Assembly (NCBI GenBank): GCA_002633005.1
Contig: NMRA01000190.1
Location: forward strand, 91,625 to 155,624
Length of the DNA stretch: 64,000 bases
Origin: Phoronis australis
Taxonomy: Eukaryota; Phoronida; Phoronidae
Direction: 5' to 3'
Part shown: positions 1-12,000 of the stretch, piece after piece
Position numbering within the stretch: the first letter of the stretch is position 1
Layout of the letters: each line of letters starts with the position of its first letter
Notes under the pieces: model-generated
Told to the model about the DNA's origin: nothing
The model's input: the letters and a program-made list of their open reading frames with translations, nothing else
Database searches by the model: none
Position numbers and translations under genes: made by a program

Positions 1-1
1 C

Positions 2-427
2 TACTTCCAGAAGGAAGATGAAGATGACCATGTCTATGAGCAGGCTGATTTACCACCTCCTGAACCACAACCGACTGTAATCCAGGTGCCACCACCGGAC
101 CCCGAGCCGGAACCTGAACCTCCCAAGGAACCCGAACCGGAGCCCGAGCCCGAGCCGCCAAAGGAACCGGAGCCTGTACCGGAACCAGAACCACTGAAGG
201 AACCCGAGCCAGAGCCACCGAAGGAACCCGAACCTGAACCGGCAAAAGAGGTCAAGGCCCCTGAGCCAGCCCCAGTTCCCGCACAGACCGGTGGTTCAGA
301 TGGTGGCTTGAATCTGCCCATGTCAGCTAAAGAAATGAGAGAACGTCTCACTCAGAAAAAAAAAGTGGACCCCAGGACAAAAGGGGGCTCGTTTCAACAC
401 AAATACGAAGTCTTCCAACGCATGTGA
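2..427 (+). CDS. Unidentified protein, C-terminal coding part (Pro-Glu-rich repeat tail), 5' end outside window
   Basis: The reading frame is open from base 2 to a TGA at 425-427 (141 codons), with no start needed inside the window. It begins with an acidic stretch ([14 protein letters not shown]), then a proline-rich segment, then about 55 residues of imperfect [10 protein letters not shown]-type repeats (about 95-250), then a basic end with the motifs [10 protein letters not shown] and [11 protein letters not shown], ending KYEVFQRM. The non-repetitive, charged C-terminus looks like a real conserved tail rather than a chance frame. The opposite strand is also open here, as a Gly-Ser frame, but that is the shadow of the Pro-Glu codons. 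I do not recognise the family. The VYEQ sequence could be a tyrosine-phosphorylation site and the tail suggests a cytoplasmic domain, but both are guesses. Whether base 2 is within an exon or near its acceptor cannot be seen. Confidence 0.7.
   Translation, partial: YFQKEDEDDHVYEQADLPPPEPQPTVIQVPPPDPEPEPEPPKEPEPEPEPEPPKEPEPVPEPEPLKEPEPEPPKEPEPEPAKEVKAPEPAPVPAQTGGSDGGLNLPMSAKEMRERLTQKKKVDPRTKGGSFQHKYEVFQRM
95..255 (+). repeat. Coding tandem repeat of Pro-Glu/Pro-Pro-Lys-Glu units
   Basis: Degenerate 6-bp (CCNGAR) and about 30-bp periodicity encodes alternating PE dipeptides interrupted every 8-12 residues by PPKE, PLKE or PAKE. Synonymous codons vary between copies (ccc/ccg/cct and gag/gaa), so the array is not a fresh slippage product and its protein sequence may be maintained. 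Confidence 0.8.
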
Positions 428-1450
428 ACATTCCAAACTTGACTGAAGACAACTTTGATCATTCGTATTACAAATCGCAACCTTTTGTAAAAACCTATCG
501 CTGGAGAAATGTCGAACAAATAGTTTATTCTTTTCAGTCTCTTTCTTCCTCTTCTTCTGTAATGCGATGCATTTCTTTTACTGGACCGTGCAGATTCAAG
601 TCATCAGTCTCCGCTTAATTTGTGATCGATAGAGCTGATAACTTGTTCTGCTGCCAATCGGTGAAATCGTTAAGTCCTATGGCAGTTCGTTGTGTTTTAG
701 AGTTCACCTGCATAACAGAGTCTAGCTATACTACTAGCCAAGCTGTTACACCACACTAGTCTACTAATTGTATAATGACACCGTCATCGTGAGATTAAAT
801 CATAGATGTCATGGATAATGGATGCTGTTTTGCTCCATCTATATTTTTCTACAGTAAGTGTAAATGAAGAGTGTAAAGAATGTTGATTTTGTTAGAATCG
901 AGTTGTTGCCAGCCGGAGGTTGTGCAGAAAAAATGTACTTTGTGGCCTCATTTTGCTCCTACCACTCTCTGTTGCTTCTTGTAGTTTGGTTTGCTCAAGG
1001 TGTCTTATCCATTAAATGATGCTTGTTTGACACAAAAATAAAATAAAAATGTCTATATTGTTATATAATGTAAACATGATTTTCAACATTAGAATTTGAG
1101 GTATGTTACACCAATATAGTTTTGCCATATAAGTGTCTATTAGGTTATTGGATATATAAAGCAAGGTACTGTATATCAGAGGCAGTGTAATTCTATAGAT
1201 TTCCATTGTAAGTATTACCAATGCAAGTTGTTTTCAGTGCTTGACAGATTATACACATAGTATTAGATACATTTGTTGATTTTTCTATTTATATCCAGGA
1301 CGCGTCGTGTAATTGGTACAAATTCTGCATATATTATTAAACTCAGGCTTTATGAAGACTCTGTTTTTCCCTGTTGCTCACTTTGTGAAACTTAGAATCC
1401 ATTAATACCTTATAACAGATTGTAACTTTCAAATAAATTATGTATTCACT
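428..1450 (+). other. 3' UTR of the Pro-Glu-rich gene with candidate poly(A) signals
   Basis: AT-rich sequence directly after the stop codon without a convincing coding frame. Overlapping AATAAA hexamers lie at 1037-1042 and 1042-1047, and another at 1432-1437. The end of the transcript is inferred from these only. Confidence 0.45.
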
Positions 1451-4400
1451 GATTCCACACACCACCTTTGATCACTGTGATAAGTGTAACCCACCCCCAT
1501 GCTTTTCACTAAGTGATTTACCTATTGAACATTTTATGCCAGTAGCAGATTCCCATTCATATCCAAGGAAAGGTTACCCAAGTCCTCACTAATGCCATAT
1601 TGACGTGATGTCATTAGGAATGCAAGCAGTGTTGCCGTTGGCAAATCCAGTTGTTACACTATTGTTGACAGTGAGCAACTGTTCGACAATCGCAATTAAC
1701 CATGTCGATGTTTAACATTAGTCAACGTTCATTGGTTATTAAACCACTTGATATGCTTCCATGTTTCAAGCCACTTTATGTCTGATTTATACATCTATCA
1801 CTCATTTCCGATATTCTGCACCACTTCAGACTAGTTTATTTTCCACCATAAGATATGGTTTCACCAACACAGATTGATGTAATCACATTTTACGCCTTAC
1901 TTACTGAACTAGCCAGATTCTAGATTCCTGATTTTGGTTTATAAACTGAAATTGTTCTGGTCAGTGGTTTGTATGTTTGATAAGACATGAAGGACAAAAT
2001 GATCAACTCGTAAACATTTCGTCGAGTACTGTTACATATTGACAGTAATGTAAAAACCGGTAAATACCGATAGCTGTTTTAGGTCCTGAAAAACATGGCT
2101 ACTAGAAGTTTGTTAAAAAAAACTTGTCATTCATTCTTCAATGGTTAAGTTGACTAGTTCCAACCGGTTTTGAGAACTGGCGTGTTCTTCGGAAAACATT
2201 GAAAAGTACTGCGACTGCACAAAGTCTTGTTTGATATTGGAATATGGGTTTGCCCAAATTGGGTGAAAGCAGCACATAGTTGAACAGATAGATATCGCAG
2301 CTAAGCGCAGGCTTGTACACGTAAATGTCGATGAAAATGATGTTAAATGGGCAGATCCAGGATTTTTTAAAACTGGTGAGATCAAGGATTTTTTTAAAAG
2401 GGTAGTCCAAGTCAACAATTTGAAAATTCTAGACTTGATATCGCTAAAATCGTGGGAAGATGAGGGTCTGGACCCCCTTGACACCCCTATGTTAAAATGA
2501 CACCAATACGACAATATCAATATCTGACCACTAAGTTGACAGTTCTCAATGTAGCCGTAGTTTTAAAAAAAAAATAATTTTCAACCTTCATGGTCCATTT
2601 TGAACCCATTTATGTAAGTGTATATGCTCTGATTATTGAAAAACCTAAATTCAAATTTTGCAACACAGCACAGTCGTTAATCACGTGACGGCCACTTCTG
2701 TCAAAATGTCATTTGTGCTTTGAATAAGAGTTCAACTTCGTAAAAATAAGCAACAGTATATGTTGTCCATGCACATGGAACTGTACCTCACATTTTTGAT
2801 TCATCAGCCATCAAAATCTTCGTTTTTGACGGTCGAGATCTATGGAAAGTTAAAAATCTGAGATGCTGTAACCTGACAGACCATGAAATGAATGTGCAAA
2901 TTTCAATTAAAAATCTACCTATAAGTATCCTATGGACAGCAACCTACGTTGAAGGCTGCTGAAAGTGCTGACAAAGAGACCTGATAATACGAACCTCCAG
3001 GAAGTTTTGACATCTTGAGTAACTCGCTAATTCGACTTGCAAACAATGCGTTCATAAGATGAATGTCATAAGTAACAGTAGATTAAAAAAAGCTAGTTGC
3101 ACAATAAACGTGAATGTAGTGTAATTAAAAAATATTTTAAGGACTTTTGATTGTTAGTAATTTTAAAAGTTAATCAGTTTTTTTGGTTGTGTTTCAAGAT
3201 AAAGAGCACACTGAACATTTTGAACCGTTCCAAACAGATCTACCAATTCATCAACAATACAAGCTTTGTGAATGCATAATTTATTCCAGTACTTCTCATG
3301 AACAAAATTAGATTGAATTTTGGCTGAAATCTTGATCAGCTACTTCTACACAGCATAACAGAATTGACAATTCAGTAGGCCAACCGGTTGGGAATTATAC
3401 CGGTACTAAGCACACTTAACCCAAGAGGTAGAGACACAGCACCTTCAGGTTAGGCTACACCATCTACTTGCCAGCTGTAATGTTCAAGAAGAGTCCAGAC
3501 ATAGGATCTGGAGCTCTGGCCAAGAGTGTTAATCCACTGAATTATTTTCCCATCCTTCCACTACTGAGACATTCCCAATCAAGATTCTAATCTACGGCTG
3601 CATCATCAGTCATTTATTAAAACATTAAAGCACATACAAGCATTGCACAAAGACTTGTCATCCAAAGCACCTATTCCTTAAATTTAAAATCCCACACCCA
3701 GACTTGAGACCCACACAGCAAGCCTCTATTGTTAACCTTTTATCATTACTCACTCAAAGTGGTGACCTAACTTTTGAATTAGACCACTTGCCGCTTCAAA
3801 ATTCGTGGCAACTCGTTCCTTATTCAATTGAGAAGTGATTTTTGATCTTCAGATTTGCTCAAGATCAGGCTCGGCAACAAGCTATGACATGTCAAGAGCA
3901 TCCTCTCTACCAATAATGAACTGTCTGTTTTTCCAAGCCCAGAACATCTACTGATTGACAAAAGAACAAATTTCACCGTTTTTGTGACGGAAGATGAGTT
4001 TATAGACGAGTTACACTAAATGTTGCCATTCATGACGGTGGCATTTTGCCTCTGCTAAGATGTTGAATTCTTAACTGAACCGAGTAAAAGACCCAAATTG
4101 ATGTTCTTTTCAGCTAAATGTGGCAAAATGCAGTTTAAATAAAGTGAAGTTGTCAAGTAAGGGAAGTGTAATGGCCATGCAATGGTTCATAGAATGTTGC
4201 CAATGAAGAGCACAAACACACTCCGTCAAATTCGACAGTCATGGTAAACTACAGCAAACTCTTACAAATTTAGGACAATGTATGGCAGATAAGTGAACTT
4301 TTTATCTGTGTCATAAAAAAGAAGTAGCAGCCTATAATCACATCAGGTCAAAGGTCAATACAACAGCAGTCTAGTCAGACAATGTTTTAACTCGGGGCAT

Positions 4401-5179
4401 TCACAACTACGCGTTGAAACCTTTAGAAAATGAAGAGAACAATTAAGACGATTATTTTTGTCCAAAACAGGTGAGATTTTAGTGTACCATGACGTGTTTC
4501 TGCTCTTTCATATTTATACAGCTGTCGGCCGGTGAACCATTCAGTTACTGTTCTTTGCACTAAAATAGATTAAATACACACTTCTCGAAGACAAAGTCTA
4601 TACTACAAACAACTTATATCGCGTCTTGTTATGACAGCTGTGGAATGCACGTACATGAAAGAGCCTAGTGACTATATATACACAAGGAGTTCCAAATCGG
4701 GTGTTCTGTGCAATGAGCCCATCTATGTGGCCTGCACACACGATACAATACAGGTGTTTCACCACATGCAATCTTTTTATAGATGTGTAATTTAGGAAAA
4801 AGAAGCTACGCTTTTCATTTAAAGCAGATGTAAACTCACTTTCTTTACAAAAGCAACTTCTGATTCCGTCCTTTTACCATTCTGAAATTGGTTCCAAATT
4901 GTTCCTTAGTAAAACTGAAGTGATTTCAGGCCATAGAAACAACTGTCTGTTTGATATAGCTTGAAAACAGTCTATACAAATGGGTTGTAATGACTTGTCA
5001 TTTTAGGCACTGAGTAAAGCCCCAAGGACTAACCAACTGTCAGCTCTTTTCAAACGCAGAAATCACTTTTCACCTGAGTAAGAAACAAGTTAAAACCAAT
5101 TTTATAGCAGCAAGTGTTGTAAATCGAGAGTTCAATTTTTGGACGATAGCCGCTTTAAATATATTGTGAGCCAACAAGA
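1451..5179. other. Convergent intergenic region, no gene seen
   Basis: No frame with conserved-looking protein, no clear tRNA and no delimited transposon was found. The part at about 2340-2490 (GGCAGATCCAGG... ending in a CT-rich GACCCCCTTGACACCCC) resembles the degenerate GGCGGAT-type repeats seen near 28.3 kb, but I could not define its ends. Confidence 0.4.
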
Positions 5180-5920
5180 TTTATTGTTTGGTAGCTTGTC
5201 TTACAAGCATCCAGAACTACCATTCTACAACTTGTTCAACAACATTGGAAGATTAATTGTTACTGGAACATGATGGTGTTTAAGGGTACAAGACAACTAT
5301 CTGAGTGTATGTGCACCACATCAAATACGCAAACCACTGAATCATCCAAATTAAACATAGGTTTGTTGAACTGCACCATCTGATGAATAGGCAAAAAGTC
5401 ATGCATGGAAATCACAATTTCAATCACATGAACATAATATATATAACCAGCACATGCATTGAATCATCAGCATGAACCATGGAGCAATCACTAGAAATGT
5501 GTTATCACAGAGTGCAGCTTGGTCTTGTGATTCAGTATGTGGGATGGATGATTCTGTGGTTCTTACACATGGTTCAGTCGTTCAAGCAGATGGTTCAATG
5601 GCTCCAGTACTGCTGTTATTAAATGGTGGACACAAAATCTACAGCTGAAGTTACACATAGCCCACGTGGAGTGACTTAACACTCCACTGCTGTCTTCACT
5701 TTCATGCATCACAATACACATAGGGTGAGAACCACTCGGTGAAATCGTACGTGATAGCTAGCCCTATGTAAACGAACAGAATTGCACGTTTCCCACTTAA
5801 CACAAGACATGAAAATGAAAACAAAAACTTGGATTATGAGTAACATCAGCCTAAGCATGAACAAGACACCATTTTTAAATAACCTGACATTACAAACACA
5901 GATTAAAGTATGAAGAAAGG
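5180..5920 (-). other. TGFBRAP1: Candidate 3' UTR of TGFBRAP1
   Basis: Sequence downstream of the TAG at 5921-5923 on the minus strand. The first AATAAA on this strand is at 5185-5180, giving a plausible UTR of about 740 nt. The transcript end is inferred. Confidence 0.4.
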
Positions 5921-6068
5921 CTATGACGATTGTTTTTTCGTGTTGAATATTCGACCCGTCACTGGACAAACGTATCTATTTTTAGCACAATGTATATGAG
6001 TCACCTTGCCGTTGGGATATCGTACAAAAGTAGAGTCACTAAAAGACCGCTTGCACACAGCACACAAC
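5921..6068 (-). CDS. TGFBRAP1: TGFBRAP1 coding exon 21, terminal (residues 816-864)
   Basis: Acceptor TGACAG; encodes LCAVCKRSFSDSTFVRYPNG then KVTHIHCAKN, matching human KLCQICQNPF...VRYPNGGLVHTHC. Cys818, Cys821, His840/His842 and Cys843 form the CxxC...HxHC zinc-binding pattern. After it comes a 21-residue basic tail containing GRIFNTKKQSS, then TAG at 5923-5921. Confidence 0.95.
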
Positions 6069-9000
6069 CTGTCAATAAATAAGAAGGGATTACGTTTGTC
6101 ATGGAAACGAGCTAATCACAAGGTGAAGCCTCATTGTACACGCACCCTGTCGCGCTTAAAGGACCACACCCAAAATGTCTGAATTTTCACTTTTAAACAC
6201 ACACGCTCGGCTTAAAACTATCCCCTATGTCTGTGCTAACGTTCAACGCACCCAAAACACACAGAACTCACTAACGGATAGTCAGTTTCAGCAGCAACTT
6301 GGGACATTTAGGCAGGAAAACACCCACACTTTTCTGAAGGCCACGTGAATTAGTTCTTTTGGGTCATGCGCATTCTAATGTTTTGGTACTAGTAAGGAAA
6401 AATAGTGAAGGCATTTGCTTGAGTGAATTGACCAGGTAATAGCCACCTCTAAAAAATTGTTAAATGTCCCTGCGCAAACACTTAATGCCCGCTACTACCC
6501 GATCTTTGTAATACCCAGTTGAAGCACCCTTAATAACTGTCAATGTGTAAGCGTATTTGTGATAAATGCTTCTGCCCTGACACAGCTTTGCGTTTACACA
6601 GAACAAGACGATCGCACACAAATTGCACCTCAAGAACACGGGTCGTACCAGTACCTTGTATCATAGTGTCAGTTTGTGCCACGTTCAGTTATGTTAGGTA
6701 TACACTGTACTCATCTTGATAAACACCCACATTCGCTAGCCACCCAACTGAGAAATTTCCAAATTTTCAACTTTTCACCACCCACGTTAAGCTTACTGTT
6801 GGCCATCCTCAATATAAACAATCAAAACTTCCTTGAAAGGCTCCCTGTCTCATGCAAATGTTGGCTCCCAAAATGTACAAATAAACTCACTTATCATAGT
6901 GTGCCGAACAGTCAGTCTCAGTTGCACGCTATCTTATTAATAGATACCCACACACTCCCACTGTGTTTTATTTGACTGTTTCACACGAATCCAACATTTA
7001 ACCAAACTGAACACCCTCCCCGACTTTTCAAACATTTCGTTTCTAAACACCTAAGTATGCTCATCTTAATGCCCATTCCTTATTTGTTCCCCAATTTAAA
7101 AGCCTTGGACATTAACCCGAGTAAATACAGCAACTGGCCAAGATTAGTAAGTAGATGGTAATCTCATTGTTTGTTTTGTTCATGCGATCTCAAATAGCAT
7201 TGAACTGATTGTGCTTGTAACCAGACTTCTCCATTAAAGTTACATTGACCACTGCTAAGTAAGACAATAACCTTTGAACATCTTGTTTCACACACGGATG
7301 AATGTCAAATGTTTTGATTTAATTTTGCGATCCTCACAAGAAATCGAGTCTTGAAACGAGGCAAGTTAGCATTTCTTGTTTTCTACTGTGTTTAGAATGG
7401 AGCTCATGAGACTTACTTTTAACTTTATAAACCATTTCATTCTTTTTATCTAATTTTGAATTTGACCATTTTGTACCCACCTATGCAGAACTCAACGTAA
7501 CTAACAAACATACAGCCAGTGTACGGTTTGGGTCATGATACTGATACTCCAAACAACCCTTTTCTTATCAGGTTTAAATTTCAACCTCAGTAAAACCCGT
7601 CTGTTAATAAAACTTACTTGTCTTCAGAGACCACTGTGACCTGGCGTTGAATGTCGATCATTGACTTCTTTGTGATTAGGTTTTCTCCCCTGGCCAACAT
7701 TCGTTCAACCCTTGTTGTTCGTGTATTGTTGAGACTCTTGCGAATTGAGCTTTGTAGAAATGCTGACAGAAGTGTAACAGACCAGTTCTCAGGAATCAAC
7801 TGCAACACCTGAAAGGCAAAGACCAATGTTACAACTGGGAGATGAAAATCTAGCCACTAGTATGCCTACGTGCCTACATTCAAAAACTTTCCAATATCGA
7901 ACCCTTTTAAAAAAGTACAATGAGGTTTATTCCTGAAGTATTACAACTCAGTGAGCTATTTCCAAAATATAGTCACCCTAACGCCCAATATCAGGAATTC
8001 ACGATACCCTGAACGAAGAGTTTCTATTGGATGTGTCTCGTCCTGTCTGACTATTGCTGTGTCTGACATGTCTCACCAGCTCAGTCGTTACAGCCATGTT
8101 CAGAATGCAGTTTGCAATGGATAAATTATTCCCATGTCAAGACAGGTAAAAACTTTCAAAAATAGCCTTGGACAAGGATCTAATTTGCATTCAGCTCAAA
8201 TATAGAGCGAACAAACAAATAAGTTTTCACAATGTCATCGTTTGATGTACTGCTTGCAAGAACAAAATGCAGCATTGACACACATAAACACATCACACAC
8301 TTTCTATACTGTAATTACGGTCAGTATAATATGCAAAAAACTACAAATCGAAACTTCTGGAACTTGCTCCAAAATAATTTTTCCAACGTAGCAGAGCCCC
8401 TTGGCTCCTTTTGCTGGAGATTGATGATTGACTGGTTCCCACAAAAATTTGTCACCCTCTGCCGGTGTTCATAAAATACTGCATGGCCCTGGACCATGAG
8501 TCATATAACTTAAATCTGAGTCATCCTTGCCTATTCAAAGAGTTCTTGGTTTTAACCCAGACAGCCTCTTTTACACCTTACTTAAACCAACGACTTTCTC
8601 CGTCCAGTACAGTCACGTCCGCTGCCTCAAATGAGTGTCCCGTGTCACAAGGGTGACCAAACCCTGAGGAGTTTAAACCACTGACAATACCTCACACTGC
8701 TGAGTCATGCACTTTCTGACCCGATGTCCAGTCTCTACAGTAAGTTCTAGAAGTTGTGATTGATAACATTTTCCCACCCAATTATTCACCTGCCTTGATG
8801 AATGATAATGTCCATCGTCTTTATGGACAGTATACTGTATGAGAGCATGCTGAACAAAGCCTAATGGCGAGTTACGTCATTACTATACAGTCTTCTCACA
8901 GTAAGAATCCAGATACACTGACAAATTTGAGAGTAGATCACCAAGCAGCTATCAGCTGCCTTACGAGTGTCTATATAACAATCTTTTTTCAGGTATCAGG

Positions 9001-12000
9001 TTAGACAGCAAACCTGTCTTCTAATGAGACAGCATGTTGTATTAGACTCCACTCACCTTCACAGTATCAAAATCTGATTTGTTACTGTTGAGAAGAGACA
9101 CAGCTGGGTCCACTAGTTGATCTCGACGTCTGAAACCGACGGAAACTGACAAGGTGAAAAGGAACAAAGAGCCGCTTACTACACCTTTAAGACAGCGTGT
9201 CAATCAAGACCAGCAGACTAGGAGATAACAGAAGAAAGGTCGTGTTGTTAACCTGAGAGCTGATATGGTATTTGTGATCACTCATTCGGCAAGTCATCAC
9301 AATGAAATATCAAAATATTTTGTATCAGGATGTTACACTCTAATTTAGGCCACAAACAGATCCATGTTTAACAGCAGTGTCACTATGGGCAGTACTTGTA
9401 CTATAGAGCTCCTTTAATGTGAACAGTTGGATTACAAGGTTCCATGAACTGATAACACTATGTACCAAACAGAGTTCATCTTTAGCATCTTGGACTAATT
9501 AGATTAAAAACCGGACGATCGCCGCACAAATAAAAAAGTTCATGTTCAAATTGATTTAAAGCACTAATTAGAGTAATTAGTCTCTGCAAACTTGACTTAT
9601 TCTAACATCACTCTGTGGTCAATGTAGCTTTATTGGAGAATTCATATGTTATGTCATCCAATATTTGCCACTGTCTACCCTTTCCCCCTCCATCATCACG
9701 ATATAACACAACTCTAATAACTGAGAATAATACAACCAATTGCATGCAGAAAACATCATTTTAGCACAAGCATTTTGCACTAAATGAACAGTTCACATGA
9801 GAAAATTGTTTTGATTCAGCAGGATTGTGAAGGCACAGCACTGCCACGTAATCCACTATGAAGACTAGATTTCGCTGTATGTGCGACTTACTCATAGTTG
9901 GGATCTAAGTAGACACTGAGCAGTGTTTGAAATAATGTCTTCCTGTACATGTCACCCTTGCCCTGAGAGTTGACCAGACAATATTCCTCCGCGGCCGGGT
10001 AGTTCTTCAGTTTATAAACCAACATCCGTATGGCCTTGTCATGTTCTTCAAGCTAAAGGATACAAGCATCAAGTGACTTAGACATTAACAAAACAATCAC
10101 TAAGCTGATGTGGGGTCACAAACGGATTGCAACAAGGTCATTAAAAACACAAATTGTTAAGTCAGACTACCGTTTCAGTGCACATGCATTGACAATCATA
10201 CACCAGTATGTGGGTGCATACTATACTCACTTAAAGAACTTATTCCTATGCACAGTTTATATGACAGTATTACCCATACATTTGATTTAAACATTTTAAT
10301 GACACTTCAGAGTCCAATTCTAGGGATTTCATCTTTGTGCTGCTGTGGGTTTTTCAAATGCATTCTGGGATGGTTTTCAGCTCGTAAACATGCGGTGACA
10401 TCACAGATAATTTGTGGCCACGTTCTTTCATTGATAATTTGCATTTTAGGAGGTGAACTTAAACTTCAGTAAGCTGATGTGTGCCTCAAGAATCTTTGAA
10501 GAAATAGATTTGCAAATCTATGTCAACACACTCTGAGGCTTTCTGTCAGTCTTTTATTTTTTGTACGATAGCAGCTTAGTCGTACTTGCACCAAAATCTA
10601 GTTGTAGTGGATGCAGGCTTTCAATTCCCATGCGCTAAAGTGATCAATTTTGTTTTCCAACATATTATTAATATGTCACCCAGTTATCTGTGATGCCAGA
10701 GGATGTTTATGTGCCAAAAACTGTCCCACAATGCAATTGAAAAATGACAATCAATGTTGCTGGTAAGTAAGGCTTGTCATAAGAAACCTGGTCATGCCAT
10801 AGAGCTCAGATTGCAGCAGAACATGATTGGAAACACTGTTGGGTGGTTGTGACACGTGAGGTGGAGTATCAATTCACAAATGGTTGTGACACAGTGTGAT
10901 GAGGCTTTACAAGAACACGCCTCCTACCTTCCCGTGTAGTATTGCACATTCTTCATAAAACTCTGTCTCCTTGACTTTGCCCAGTATTAGTTGCACCCTG
11001 TATAAATTGGAAGACTGGAGCATGCTTTGTAGTTTGGACCTGCGGACAACAAATGCGAGACAAGGGGGAATGAACGTGAATCATATTAACTGTAAAACAG
11101 ATGTCTTGATGTGAAACACAAAGTGGATTTTAACAATCATTTTTTTAGAAAATTAATCAACATTGCGGGATTTCAGAAGTAACCTGAAGGATTTTTCAAA
11201 TCTTGGAGGATTATAAATAACAATTGTGCCAATTTCTAAATTGAAAATATTCCAAATTTCTGATTTGGAATATCCCATTGCCATTTTAAAATCTGTCTAT
11301 TACCTATTACAGAACAAAGGACCAATAGATTTCTTCTATGCTGGCTCCAGTGAACCTTTTGGTTACCAAACATTTTACAGCAAACTACCTGAAATACTAA
11401 CTCCTGATCTTAAAAATTAAAATGGGTCTAAATGAAAAATTAAATAATAAATGAAATTGCAATAAACGTATAACCTAGCAAGTGATTCAAATTTTAAGCA
11501 CTGAAGACCTTACCTTGCCTGTGTGAACTGTTCAGTGTTGCTCTTGTCGTCAGCTTTTAACTTAAGTACCTGGTCTAAATACAGCACAGCTAGATGGGTG
11601 TGGTACTTTTCCTTCTGTTAAGTACAGCAAATTGTGAATTATTATTTTTAGGACGCAATAACAAGGTTAAACATTTGTCTCTGTGTCAAATATAGTGGAC
11701 CGACAAACTGTTATTTTGGACCCCCGACATTCAGTTGATGATAAAAGTATGTGATATGGTATGAATGTTATCTAAATTTCAATATATCAGCCACTAATAT
11801 GAGTTTCACAGCAAGGAAAACAACCTGGGAGTTCTGAAACAGTACAGATGAGTGCACATGCGCTGCAGAATTTTGGTATCGAAACGAGTCACTGTATTAA
11901 GTCAGGTATTGACATGAGAGTATATTTCAAGAAATTCAGAATTGACATGGGTGTTTTTCTCAATTCATAGCTATTAAAATGTGTTGTTGGCTTCATGGAA

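Noticed and set aside
34-351. Gly-Ser-rich frame on the minus strand
   Set aside because: It is the mirror of the Pro-Glu codon array; only the plus-strand frame leads into a non-repetitive tail.
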